Shown here in pieces: positions 1 through 7,839 of a DNA stretch of 64,000 nucleotides. Source of the stretch: Neolewinella agarilytica (GTDB lineage: Bacteria > Bacteroidota > Bacteroidia > Chitinophagales > Saprospiraceae); assembly GCF_900110645.1 (NCBI RefSeq), contig NZ_FOFB01000025.1:26359-90358 (forward strand). The letters run 5' to 3'. Position numbers and translations under genes: made by a program. Each line of letters starts with the position of its first letter. Position 1 is the stretch's first letter. The notes beneath the pieces were generated by a model that worked only from the letters and a program-made list of their open reading frames with translations, was not told the origin of the DNA and searched no databases.

Positions 1-1
1 T

Positions 2-751
2 ATTCGGATACCCGGAGGCAACCCTGCCGTAGAGACTACCCTGCAAGTGCCGGTCGTACATGGTGACGGGCAGTTCAGGGCGCTTCCTAAAGAACTTGAC
101 ATCCAAAACTTCAGTTTTCGGGAATCAATTGCCGCCCTGATCGGATTCGGATTTCTCTTTTACCTGGCTTTGGCCACTGATCTGGCCGAGACCACCAACT
201 TCCTTCCGGCCATTTTTCTGTGGATTCTCCTTCCGGTGATTGCCATACTGCTGTTTCGTCTATACCGCTTTAAAGATATCCCCATGGAGCTGGCGGAAAC
301 CGGAGACGGTAAGCTCAAGGTTCGCATGCTCGACCGGGGAGATGGCCACTGGAAAAAGATGACGCTGGGGTATCAGGTAATCAGTTCACACGTTGATAAA
401 GATGGTAAAAAAAGGGAAATCAACCGGCGCGTCCTGTACAAAACTGATTTCCCGCTGGAAGACATTGCCCGGCCCCGCGAGCACTTCATTGAGGCCACCC
501 TCCCCTGGCCCAAATGGCCACACTCCAAGCTCCCTACCAGCTACCGACGCGACCAACAGGGCTACCACTGGGAAATATACCTGAAAACGCCGGGGCTACT
601 AAAAGAGCAGGTTCAAACCTGGCCCGTTGCGGTGAGCTGGGAGGCTTTTCGGTTGCCGGGGGAGAGCGTGGCAGAATCGATTTCGGAAGATGTATTGGAG
701 CTGGAACCTTTGAAGGAACGGGTTCGGCTTGAAAATGACGCGGCCGACTAA
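2..751 (+). CDS. Membrane protein of unknown function, 5'-truncated by window edge
   Basis: The reading frame is open to the left edge of the window, so the true start lies outside. A GTG at 47 is only an internal candidate, because the codons before it (PGGNPAVETTLQ) read as ordinary protein. Two hydrophobic segments follow one another (about 30 and 58 residues after that GTG), then a charged basic linker and a roughly 150-residue soluble C-terminal domain rich in beta-type residues. This suggests a two-helix anchor with a cytoplasmic or periplasmic domain. I do not recognise the family. It ends in an acidic tail just before a large hairpin. Confidence 0.6.
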   Translation: MRIPGGNPAVETTLQVPVVHGDGQFRALPKELDIQNFSFRESIAALIGFGFLFYLALATDLAETTNFLPAIFLWILLPVIAILLFRLYRFKDIPMELAETGDGKLKVRMLDRGDGHWKKMTLGYQVISSHVDKDGKKREINRRVLYKTDFPLEDIARPREHFIEATLPWPKWPHSKLPTSYRRDQQGYHWEIYLKTPGLLKEQVQTWPVAVSWEAFRLPGESVAESISEDVLELEPLKERVRLENDAAD

Positions 752-755
752 AGTC

Positions 756-827
756 GGTGCTGTGTTACGAAGCTCTGCGAGCTATTGTTTTATTACTCCA
801 GCTCGGAGAGCTTCGTAACACAGCACC
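756..827. repeat. 28-bp inverted repeat (large hairpin)
   Basis: Two 28-base arms (756-783 and 800-827) are reverse complements with one mismatch and enclose a 16-base AT-rich loop. The arms carry the core GCTGTGTTACGAAGCTCT. It begins four bases after the stop codon of the preceding gene. No T-run follows the stem, so it looks more like a REP/MITE-type palindrome than a standard terminator, although it could still end transcription. Confidence 0.8.
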
Positions 828-919
828 AGTTTTAACCGGCTGAAATTAGACGGGAGCTTACACCTCCCCCAAAGAAGCCATACAACAGCACCGGTAAGCC
901 CCCTGCTCTTTACCCGCCC

Positions 920-940
920 CTGCACCTGCGGCCGCGCCTA
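920..940 (+). repeat. Dispersed GCACCTGCG element, single copy
   Basis: TGCACCTGCGGCCGCGCC is the same word found as inverted pairs at 7730-7809, 48689-48784 and 54704-54811. Here it stands alone, about 90 bases before the DUF6435 gene. Confidence 0.7.
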
Positions 941-1031
941 ACTATCTGCTGTTGTGAACGATAAGCCCGTAAACGTCGATAAAACCAGAACCATTCCCGC
1001 CCCACGCCGTTACACCAGCAAATAGTAAACT

Positions 1032-1205
1032 ATGTTTGGATTATTCAAAAAAGACCCCGTAAAAGCCCTCGAAAAGAAGCACGCGCAGCTGATGGAAAAG
1101 GCGATGCACGTACAGCGAAGTGGAGACCTCAAAGCCTACGCTGCCATCATTGATGAAGCGAAAAAGGTGGAGGATGAGATTATTGAACTGAAGGAGAAGG
1201 GGTAG
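1032..1205 (+). CDS. DUF6435 (Lacal_2735-type) small protein, 57 aa
   Basis: A 57-residue protein beginning MFGLFKKDPVKALEKK, followed by a helical, charged stretch with the pattern QLMEKAMHVQRSGDLKAYA and ending IIELKEKG. This opening and the helical hairpin are typical of the small Bacteroidota family annotated as Lacal_2735/DUF6435, whose function is unknown. The whole protein looks like two amphipathic helices and has no signal peptide. The stop codon TAG runs directly into a GGTAGTCT-type repeat. The family call is from memory of its consensus. Confidence 0.75.
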   Translation: MFGLFKKDPVKALEKKHAQLMEKAMHVQRSGDLKAYAAIIDEAKKVEDEIIELKEKG

Positions 1206-1371
1206 TCTGGTTGTTCGGTAGTCTTGTAGGCTGCCGCGAGGGGCTTGCTCGCTTCGCTCGTGTGTGACCATTTTGACGCTGACTACTGCACCCTACCATC
1301 AAACCTCCAGCTGCATAGCAGCGTGCCTTCCAACAGCGGTAGCTACTACCAAACTACCCGACTATAATACT
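1206..1371. repeat. GGTAGTC / CTACC repeat sequence between two small genes
   Basis: Directly after the stop codon the plus strand reads TCTGGTTGTTCGGTAGTC and then TTGTAGGCTGCCGC. Before the next start codon it changes to the complementary type, GCTACTACCAAACTACCCG. The same arrangement recurs elsewhere in the window: G-rich strand after stops, C-rich strand before starts. Confidence 0.6.
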
Positions 1372-1518
1372 ATGAAACGTCCCCTCCCCTCCAAAATCTG
1401 CCCTGTTTGCAACCGCCCCTTCAACTGGAGAAAGAAGTGGGAGAAGGTTTGGGATGAGGTAAAGTACTGCTCGGAGAAGTGTCGGAGGAACAAGTCAGGC
1501 CATCAAACAGTCAAGTAG
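1372..1518 (+). CDS. DUF2256 zinc-ribbon-like protein, 48 aa
   Basis: The 48-residue product carries [19 protein letters not shown] followed by a second cysteine pair in KYCSEKCRR. This is the complete DUF2256 signature (CPxC, then WRKKW, then CS.KCR), presumably a single zinc site. The ATG at 1372 is chosen because the family starts a few residues before CPVC. An upstream in-frame start would add repeat-derived, unrelated sequence. Function is unknown; in other bacteria the family sits near cryptochrome or photolyase genes, but nothing of that kind is visible here. Confidence 0.9.
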   Translation: MKRPLPSKICPVCNRPFNWRKKWEKVWDEVKYCSEKCRRNKSGHQTVK

Positions 1519-1685
1519 TCAAACAGTAGCTACCGCACGTGATTAGCTCGCTTCACAAGTTATTGCGTGACTAATCTGACTCTATGATTGCTTAAATTTC
1601 CACTTTACCTACAGTCGTGCAGCGACGTACCTCCGCCTTGCGGCAGCCACTACATTACTACCGACTACAATACTACATTACTAAA

Positions 1686-2327
1686 ATGGAAAACCGCCCC
1701 TACGAGGTTGCCCCTCCCATCGATGAAAGCCAGGACAACTTCGCCTTCCACCCGAAGAATGTCGTCCTCATGCTCCTCATCATCAGCCTGACGATGTTGT
1801 TTCTGACGCTAACGGCAGCTTTCGTGTATACCCGGGTACAGAGTGATTTGCCGCCGATCAAGCTCCCCATCCTTTTTCTGGTCAATACCGGTATTTTGCT
1901 CGCCAGTAGTTACACCATGATCCGCGCCAAGCGCGCCTACCTGGCGGATAACACTAAGGAGTACACCAATATGCTATGGGTCACCCTTGGCTTGTCCTTT
2001 TTCTTCCTGGGCATGCAGTGTGTGGCCTGGTATCAGCTTTTTGCCCAGCAGATTTACATCACGTCGGACAACTCCGCAGGCTATCTCTATGTCATCAGCT
2101 TTCTGCACTTTGCTCACGTTATTGGGGGGATTCCCTTTCTCGGGGTATTTCTCTATCGTGCAAGGAAGTATATGCGGGAGCCCGTGTCCGTACTCGTCTA
2201 TTTTTCTGATCCGGCGAAGCGGCTTAATCTGCGGTTACTGACAATTTACTGGCATTTTCTGGATGCACTGTGGATATATCTGGTGGTCTTCTTTTTCATT
2301 AATCAGTTGATTTGGCAGTTTGGGTGA
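1686..2327 (+). CDS. Heme-copper (cytochrome c) oxidase subunit III family protein
   Basis: A 213-residue polytopic protein with about five hydrophobic helices. Family marks are HFAHVIGG in the fourth helix region and the closing YWHFLDALWIYLVVFFF, equivalent to the YWHFVDxxW motif of subunit III. It would sit in the inner membrane as a non-catalytic subunit of a terminal oxidase. The ATG at 1686 is preferred over an upstream in-frame ATG at 1617, because the extra 23 residues are translated from the CTACC repeat. It stands alone; no subunit I or II gene is nearby, so the catalytic subunits must be encoded elsewhere. Confidence 0.88.
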   Translation: MENRPYEVAPPIDESQDNFAFHPKNVVLMLLIISLTMLFLTLTAAFVYTRVQSDLPPIKLPILFLVNTGILLASSYTMIRAKRAYLADNTKEYTNMLWVTLGLSFFFLGMQCVAWYQLFAQQIYITSDNSAGYLYVISFLHFAHVIGGIPFLGVFLYRARKYMREPVSVLVYFSDPAKRLNLRLLTIYWHFLDALWIYLVVFFFINQLIWQFG

Positions 2328-2856
2328 GGAAGGGTTGTGGCGCAGCGAAGGGTTGTTTCACGCAGAAGGACTCAGAAGAGGGGGAAGGACGCAGGAGGGC
2401 TGCTGCGCAGCTAAGAGTTGTTTTCACGCAGAAGGACGCAGAGGAAGGGGAAGACGCAGAAGCTGCTGCGAAGCAAGTGCTGAAAAGTAAAGGAACAGAA
2501 ATCCAGTTACTACTCTACTTTAGGACACTGCGCTCTAGAACAAATCCTCCACTAATCAGAACCAAAACCTACAATACCTCCCCCCATCTTAAGCGGAGGG
2601 TCATCCCTCTCCAGCGAGGCACGAGCGGTATGGAGAGGGACCGAGGGAGAGGGTTTAAAGGGCTGCTGTCCAGCGAAAGGTTAAACACTGAGGGACGCTG
2701 ATGCCGCTACAGCGGGCTTTCCATTCAAGCCTGTTCCATCTCCAAAACCGTTACCAATTCCCTAAAAAATGCACTCTAAGTGGAGTCTGACTAACTAATC
2801 CGTCAACCACTACGTTTCCTTAGGGAACACGCGTATTTTCGCGGTCTGAACCGCGC
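2328..2856. repeat. Repeat-rich noncoding stretch (CGCAGAAGGACGC copies and a palindrome)
   Basis: This stretch has no convincing gene. Two direct copies of a TTTCACGCAGAAGGACGC-type element (about 2355-2400 and 2422-2460) are each followed by GCTGCTGCG-type sequence. At 2604-2613 and 2631-2640, TCCCTCTCCA and TGGAGAGGGA form a perfect 10-bp inverted repeat. The CGCAGAAGGACGC sequence recurs in reverse orientation at 26000-26050. An open frame across the region has low-complexity composition and is not credible as a gene. Confidence 0.7.
2840..2855 (+). promoter_or_regulatory. Hairpin abutting the tamB start codon
   Basis: CGCGGT-CTGA-ACCGCG forms a perfect 6-bp GC stem with a 4-base loop, ending one base before the tamB ATG at 2857 where a ribosome-binding site would be expected. 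It may limit or time translation. Confidence 0.5.
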
Positions 2857-5800
2857 ATGAGTCAACAAGCTGTACAGAACGAACCAAGTCCAAACCCGCC
2901 CCGCCCCCGTCGGAGCCGGGTATGGAAATGGGTGCGCCGGACTTTTATCTGGACGGTTCTGCTTTTGGTCTGCATTATCCTGCTATTTCAGTGGCAGCCG
3001 GTACAAGACTGGCTGGCCCGCCAGGCGACCAACTCGATCAGCAAAACCCTGGAAACCCGGGTAACGGTGGGCAAAGCCCGCCTTTCCTGGCTGGACCAAC
3101 TGCGGATCGAAGACGTCTTCATCGAAGATAAATACGGAGACACCTTACTCTATGGAAAGACCCTGGAAGCCAATTTCAACATCTTCAACGGACTGGAAAT
3201 TGAAGGGATTCTGATTGAAGATACCCGCTTCCAGATCAGGCGTGACCTGGGGGACCCCGAGAGTAACTTAACCACCGCCCTGGGGAAACTCTTCAGTAAG
3301 GAGTCCGAATCCAGCAGCACCCCGCTCAACCTGAAACTGAAAAGAGTTGACCTCCATCGAATTGCCTTCATCCAAAACGATAGTGTGAAGGGGCAGCGCT
3401 TCGACGTGAGCCTGGAATCCGGAGTGGTGCGGATGGACGAGCTGGACCTCCCCAACGGAGAAGTCCGCATCGCCAGCGCCGAGCTGCGCGAACCCCTGGT
3501 TCGCCAAACCAGCATCGTCCCCTCCCCGATCGATCCCGCGCTGCTGAAGCTGGACAGCATTACTCAGGATACGAGCCAGCAGTCGCTGCGTTTTCTGGCG
3601 GGCAGTATTGAAGTCATTGATGGCGGCTACCAACTCGACAACTTCCGGAAGGAGCCCATTCAAACAGGAGACATCACCGCCGTCGACTTTGCCCGCCTGG
3701 GTGTTTTTGACATCGACCTGGAGCTGATTGAGGTAGACTTTTTTGATGGAGACTTTCTGGCAAAGCTCAAACACCTGAGTCTGGAAGAAAGGTCAGGATT
3801 TGTGCTGGACCGCCTTAGTGTTCAAGACCTAAAAATAACGCCTACGGAGTTACAGTTATACGACCTGGAGCTCGTGACGGAAGAGAGCGAGCTATCGGAC
3901 AGTCTCCAATTCAACTTCCGGAATGGTTGGGGCTCCTGGGCGGACTTCAACAATGAAGTACGCATGGACATCAAGGTAAAGAACAGCCAGGTAGCCGTTC
4001 GTGACCTGCTCTATTTTGCCCGTAAGCTCCGGTTCAACACTTTCTTCCGCGACAACCTCGGCCGCAAACTTACCCTCGGCGGCCGCCTCAGCGGCCGGGT
4101 CAATAACCTTCGGGGCCGGGACGTAGAAATCTCCCTGGACAACTCCACCTCCCTCGTTGGAAGCTTTGGCTCCCGTAACCTCGCTAAGCGCGGGTCCGAA
4201 TCCCTTAACCTCGACCTGAAGCGCCTGACGACCAACATGAACACCCTGCGCCGGCTGATCCCTGACTTCAGCCCGCCGGAGAATTTTGACCGGCTGGGCA
4301 CACTACAGTTCAAGGGAAGTTTCGATGGCTTCTTCACGGACTTTTTTGCTTCCGGAGACCTGCGTACGGACATCGGCCAGACGATCTTCAACATGGCCCT
4401 CGTGATCAATGACAACGCTCCGGCAACTTATAACGGCCAACTGGCCCTGAATGACTTCGACCTGGGCGTATGGGCTAACAACCCCGACTTTGGCATCGTT
4501 AATTTCAGCGGAGCCATTGAAAACGGTATTGGCCTCGAGGCAGCCTCCGCCCGGGCAGACCTGGACGCCACCATTCAGGATTTTAACTTCCGGGGGTACA
4601 CCTATGCCAATGCCGTCATTGACGGCCGGCTGGAGGAAAAATTCTTTAACGGGAATTTCCAGATTGCCGATGAAAACATCGACCTCAACTTCCTGGGAGA
4701 ACTCGACTTCCGGGACTCTATCCCCACCTTCGACTTTGACGCCACCGTTGGTGAGCTTGACCTGCTGGCCCTCAACCTCAGCAAAAAGCCAATTGCGCTC
4801 TCCGGCGGCATTGATCTGAACCTGGTAGGAACTAACTTCAGCGAAATGGAAGGTCGTGTAGAACTCTCCGATTTCGAAGTACTGATTGACACCCTGGCGG
4901 TAGACATTGACACTCTCCTGGCCTACAGTACTTTCGATGCCGAAGGGCAAAAGGTCGTTAAGCTGGAAAGTGACATTGCTACTGGCGAGATTGTCGGTCG
5001 TTTCGACCTCGAAGAAGTACCTGCCAGTTTAACCAACTACCTGGTTAACTACTACCCCGCCTGGGTGGGCCGCTTAAAAATCAAGCCCCCCAGAAACGTT
5101 CCCCCTCCGAATCGATTCAGCTTTGACCTCCAGATTTTAGATTCCAAGGGGCTCAACCGGCTAATCAGTCCCCAACTGGGCCGCATTGTGGACGTTTCCC
5201 TCAATGGTTCCTATGATGGTTTCGAGGATGAGCTACAGGCAGAGTTCATTGCCCCGAACCTGAATTTTGCGGACTTCCGCTTCGTAGATTTCGTGCTTAA
5301 GTCAAAAGGGGAAAAAGATGAAGGTGAGCTGGATTTTTCGGTCGACAGTACCTTCGTCAATGGTCGTCCGCTACTTAATCGGTTGACTTTGCTCAGTTTG
5401 GTAGACAATGAGTTAATCGACTTTGGCATCACCTACGGCGGAGACCCGGACAATATTTTCCTGGACCGGATCAACCTGGATGGTCAGCTTAGCCTACCCG
5501 ACAGTCAGAATTTTGAGCTGCGGTTTGATGCGTCTCAGCTTGAAATATTCCAGCAGCGCTGGCAGATTAGCCGGGGCAACTACGTCATCTTCGGGCCACG
5601 CCTGATTGACGCCCAGAACTTTGCCCTCCGCAGCGGTCGCCGCAGCATCCGGCTCAATAATTTTGGCGAGGACGGTCTGAATCTCGACCTCCTGAATATG
5701 GATCTGGCCCTGATCGATTCCGTCTGGAACTATCCGCCCCTTGACTTCAGCGGTGACGTTGACATCAACATCTCCGTAGCTGACGTCTTCCGCCAGGAAG

Positions 5801-7704
5801 GCATCTCTGCGCAAATCCGGTCAGACACCTTCCTGATGAACAATGAGGACTACGGCTACCTGCGCGTCGATGTTTCTGCTCCTAACCCCCGGAGCCAGTT
5901 AACTGCTTACATGAACCTCAATCGGGATACCGCTCAACTCATCGCAGAAGCGACCTTCAACCTCGCTGACCTGGTAGAATCTGATCCACTACCCAAACAG
6001 CAGAAAAACTACCTGGATCTGAATGTGGGCATCAACGGCTACCCTCTGGACTTAGCCAAATACTGGGTTGGTGGCTCCGTGTCTGACATTACCGGAGAGT
6101 TTAACGCCAAACTCAACGTGAAGGGCCCCGTTAAAAAGCTGGATGTCGATGGTTACATCGACGCCTTAGGCGGTGCCTTCACTCTTGACTATCTACAAAC
6201 CCGCTACCGCTTTTATCAAAGCCGGGTCAACATCAACAACACCCTCTTCGACCTCACGGGAACCCGCCTGATTGACCGTTTTGGCAACGGAGCAGAGCTC
6301 AGCGGAGGTATGACACATAACCGCCTGAAAAACCTGGGGCTCGATGCCCGAATCACGACGAATCGCTTCCTGGCACTCGACCTTGCCCCGGGGCAGAACC
6401 CCAACTTTTTCGGCACCGCCATTGGTAGCGGACTGGTGACCTTCACGGGTAATTTTCAGCAAACGGACATTTACGTCTCCGCCAAAGTAGGGCGTGACTC
6501 CAAGCTCTCCATTCCCGTTTCCTATGGCTCCGAGGCCGGGCCTATCGATAATGTACGCTTCGTCAATCGTAGTATCTACACCGAAGAAACCAAGCAGGAA
6601 AAATCGACCACGCCTACGGGAGTGAGTTTGAAAATGGACCTCGTGGTAACCGATGAGGCCATTGGGGAGATCATTTTCGATGAGGAGGTTGGCGACATCC
6701 TTCGGGGCCAGGGCAACGGCAATCTTCAGCTCAACATTCCCCGGGACGGAGACATGGAAATGTTCGGGACCTACAATATTACCGGAGGAGACTACCTGTT
6801 CACCTTCCAGAAAATCATCAATAAAGAGTTTTCTGTCCGGCCCGGAGGGACCGTTCGCTGGACCGGAGATCCCTTTGAAGCGACGCTTGATGTTTCGGCG
6901 GACTATGAGAATCTGGAAACGCCCATCCTTCCGTTCATTCAGGAGTATCTCGTCACGGCACCACAGGAATTAACCGATTTCGCGGCAAACGCTACGGAGA
7001 TTGACCTTACACTGGAGTTGGATGGCCTGCTGAGTAAGCCCAACATCAATTTTGACATCGGCTTTCCTAACCTGACCGGTCAGTTGGAAAGCTACGCCAA
7101 CAATAAACGGAGACTGCTGCTGCTGGACCAGAACGAGCTCAACCGGCAGGTTTTCGGACTCATTGTCGCGGGGCAGTTTCTGCCGTCTGATCTCTCCTTC
7201 GGCATTTCGGATGCAGCCATCAACACGCTCAGTGAGTGGCTGTCCAACTACCTGAGCTTACTGCTTAATGACCTGGTAAGAAACGCCTTCGGTGAAGACG
7301 CCTTCATTTCTTCCATAGAGTTCGACCTGGCTTACAATAGCTACCGAAATTCAAGTTTGAGTACGAATAATGATGGCAGAAGCTCTGCCCTTGAGTTTTC
7401 TTTCCGTCGAGATTTTAATAACCGCCTCTCTATTCAGGGAGACGTTAACGTGCTCAACAATAATCAACTGACCAGCCTGGGCAATTCAGGTACATTCATT
7501 GGCAATAACCTGGCCCTTGAATATGTCTTGAATGACGCCCGCACGCTGAAGGTTCGCCTCTATCAAAGGCTTGAACCAGACATTGCCAGTGGCCGGCGGA
7601 TCCAGGGCGGCGTGGGCCTCAGCTGGCGGCGGGAGTTTGATACACTCAAGGAATTTTTCCGGAGTTTCAAGAAAGATAGTGAGCGGCAGACACGGAATAA
7701 TTAA
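2857..7704 (+). CDS. tamB: TamB family translocation/assembly protein (AsmA-like, DUF490), 1615 aa
   Basis: This is a large inner-membrane-anchored envelope protein. A cytoplasmic basic, Pro-rich tail (residues 1-30) precedes one transmembrane helix (about 31-46, IWTVLLLVCIILLF). About 1,500 residues of beta-strand repeats follow, the kind that form a lipid-carrying groove across the periplasm. The C-terminal third (about 1150-1590) has the TamB/DUF490 features, including GNGNLQLNIPRDGDMEMFG and GGDYLFTFQKIINKEFSVRPGG. Family proteins help outer-membrane protein assembly and bulk phospholipid transport. Length is normal for Bacteroidota, which often exceed 1,400 residues. No TamA/BamA-type partner gene is adjacent. 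A stem-loop sits immediately before the start codon. Confidence 0.92.
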   Translation: MSQQAVQNEPSPNPPRPRRSRVWKWVRRTFIWTVLLLVCIILLFQWQPVQDWLARQATNSISKTLETRVTVGKARLSWLDQLRIEDVFIEDKYGDTLLYGKTLEANFNIFNGLEIEGILIEDTRFQIRRDLGDPESNLTTALGKLFSKESESSSTPLNLKLKRVDLHRIAFIQNDSVKGQRFDVSLESGVVRMDELDLPNGEVRIASAELREPLVRQTSIVPSPIDPALLKLDSITQDTSQQSLRFLAGSIEVIDGGYQLDNFRKEPIQTGDITAVDFARLGVFDIDLELIEVDFFDGDFLAKLKHLSLEERSGFVLDRLSVQDLKITPTELQLYDLELVTEESELSDSLQFNFRNGWGSWADFNNEVRMDIKVKNSQVAVRDLLYFARKLRFNTFFRDNLGRKLTLGGRLSGRVNNLRGRDVEISLDNSTSLVGSFGSRNLAKRGSESLNLDLKRLTTNMNTLRRLIPDFSPPENFDRLGTLQFKGSFDGFFTDFFASGDLRTDIGQTIFNMALVINDNAPATYNGQLALNDFDLGVWANNPDFGIVNFSGAIENGIGLEAASARADLDATIQDFNFRGYTYANAVIDGRLEEKFFNGNFQIADENIDLNFLGELDFRDSIPTFDFDATVGELDLLALNLSKKPIALSGGIDLNLVGTNFSEMEGRVELSDFEVLIDTLAVDIDTLLAYSTFDAEGQKVVKLESDIATGEIVGRFDLEEVPASLTNYLVNYYPAWVGRLKIKPPRNVPPPNRFSFDLQILDSKGLNRLISPQLGRIVDVSLNGSYDGFEDELQAEFIAPNLNFADFRFVDFVLKSKGEKDEGELDFSVDSTFVNGRPLLNRLTLLSLVDNELIDFGITYGGDPDNIFLDRINLDGQLSLPDSQNFELRFDASQLEIFQQRWQISRGNYVIFGPRLIDAQNFALRSGRRSIRLNNFGEDGLNLDLLNMDLALIDSVWNYPPLDFSGDVDINISVADVFRQEGISAQIRSDTFLMNNEDYGYLRVDVSAPNPRSQLTAYMNLNRDTAQLIAEATFNLADLVESDPLPKQQKNYLDLNVGINGYPLDLAKYWVGGSVSDITGEFNAKLNVKGPVKKLDVDGYIDALGGAFTLDYLQTRYRFYQSRVNINNTLFDLTGTRLIDRFGNGAELSGGMTHNRLKNLGLDARITTNRFLALDLAPGQNPNFFGTAIGSGLVTFTGNFQQTDIYVSAKVGRDSKLSIPVSYGSEAGPIDNVRFVNRSIYTEETKQEKSTTPTGVSLKMDLVVTDEAIGEIIFDEEVGDILRGQGNGNLQLNIPRDGDMEMFGTYNITGGDYLFTFQKIINKEFSVRPGGTVRWTGDPFEATLDVSADYENLETPILPFIQEYLVTAPQELTDFAANATEIDLTLELDGLLSKPNINFDIGFPNLTGQLESYANNKRRLLLLDQNELNRQVFGLIVAGQFLPSDLSFGISDAAINTLSEWLSNYLSLLLNDLVRNAFGEDAFISSIEFDLAYNSYRNSSLSTNNDGRSSALEFSFRRDFNNRLSIQGDVNVLNNNQLTSLGNSGTFIGNNLALEYVLNDARTLKVRLYQRLEPDIASGRRIQGGVGLSWRREFDTLKEFFRSFKKDSERQTRNN

Positions 7705-7729
7705 GGGCACCGGAGCCCTTCGGCATGCT

Positions 7730-7809
7730 CAGGCGCGGCCGCAGGTGCAGGGTAGAGGTCAGGAGGAGCAATGCTCTTTAACTTCCCTCTGCACCTGCGG
7801 CCGCGCCTG
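7730..7809. repeat. Inverted pair of GCACCTGCG elements
   Basis: Perfect 21-base arms (7730-7750 and 7789-7809, core GGCGCGGCCGCAGGTGCA) face each other between the convergent ends of tamB and the next minus-strand gene. The loop is about 38 bases. The placement at a convergent junction suggests a terminator-like role or a mobile palindrome. No T-run follows either arm. Confidence 0.85.
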
Positions 7810-7839
7810 ATCTTGTCGCGTTCCGTCCGCTCAACAACT

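Noticed and set aside
1617..1685. Upstream in-frame start for coxIII
   Set aside because: The added 23 residues are translated CTACC repeat and do not resemble any oxidase subunit.
2312..2701. 129-codon frame after coxIII
   Set aside because: It overlaps the end of coxIII and runs through the CGCAGAAGGACGC repeats. The product is low-complexity.
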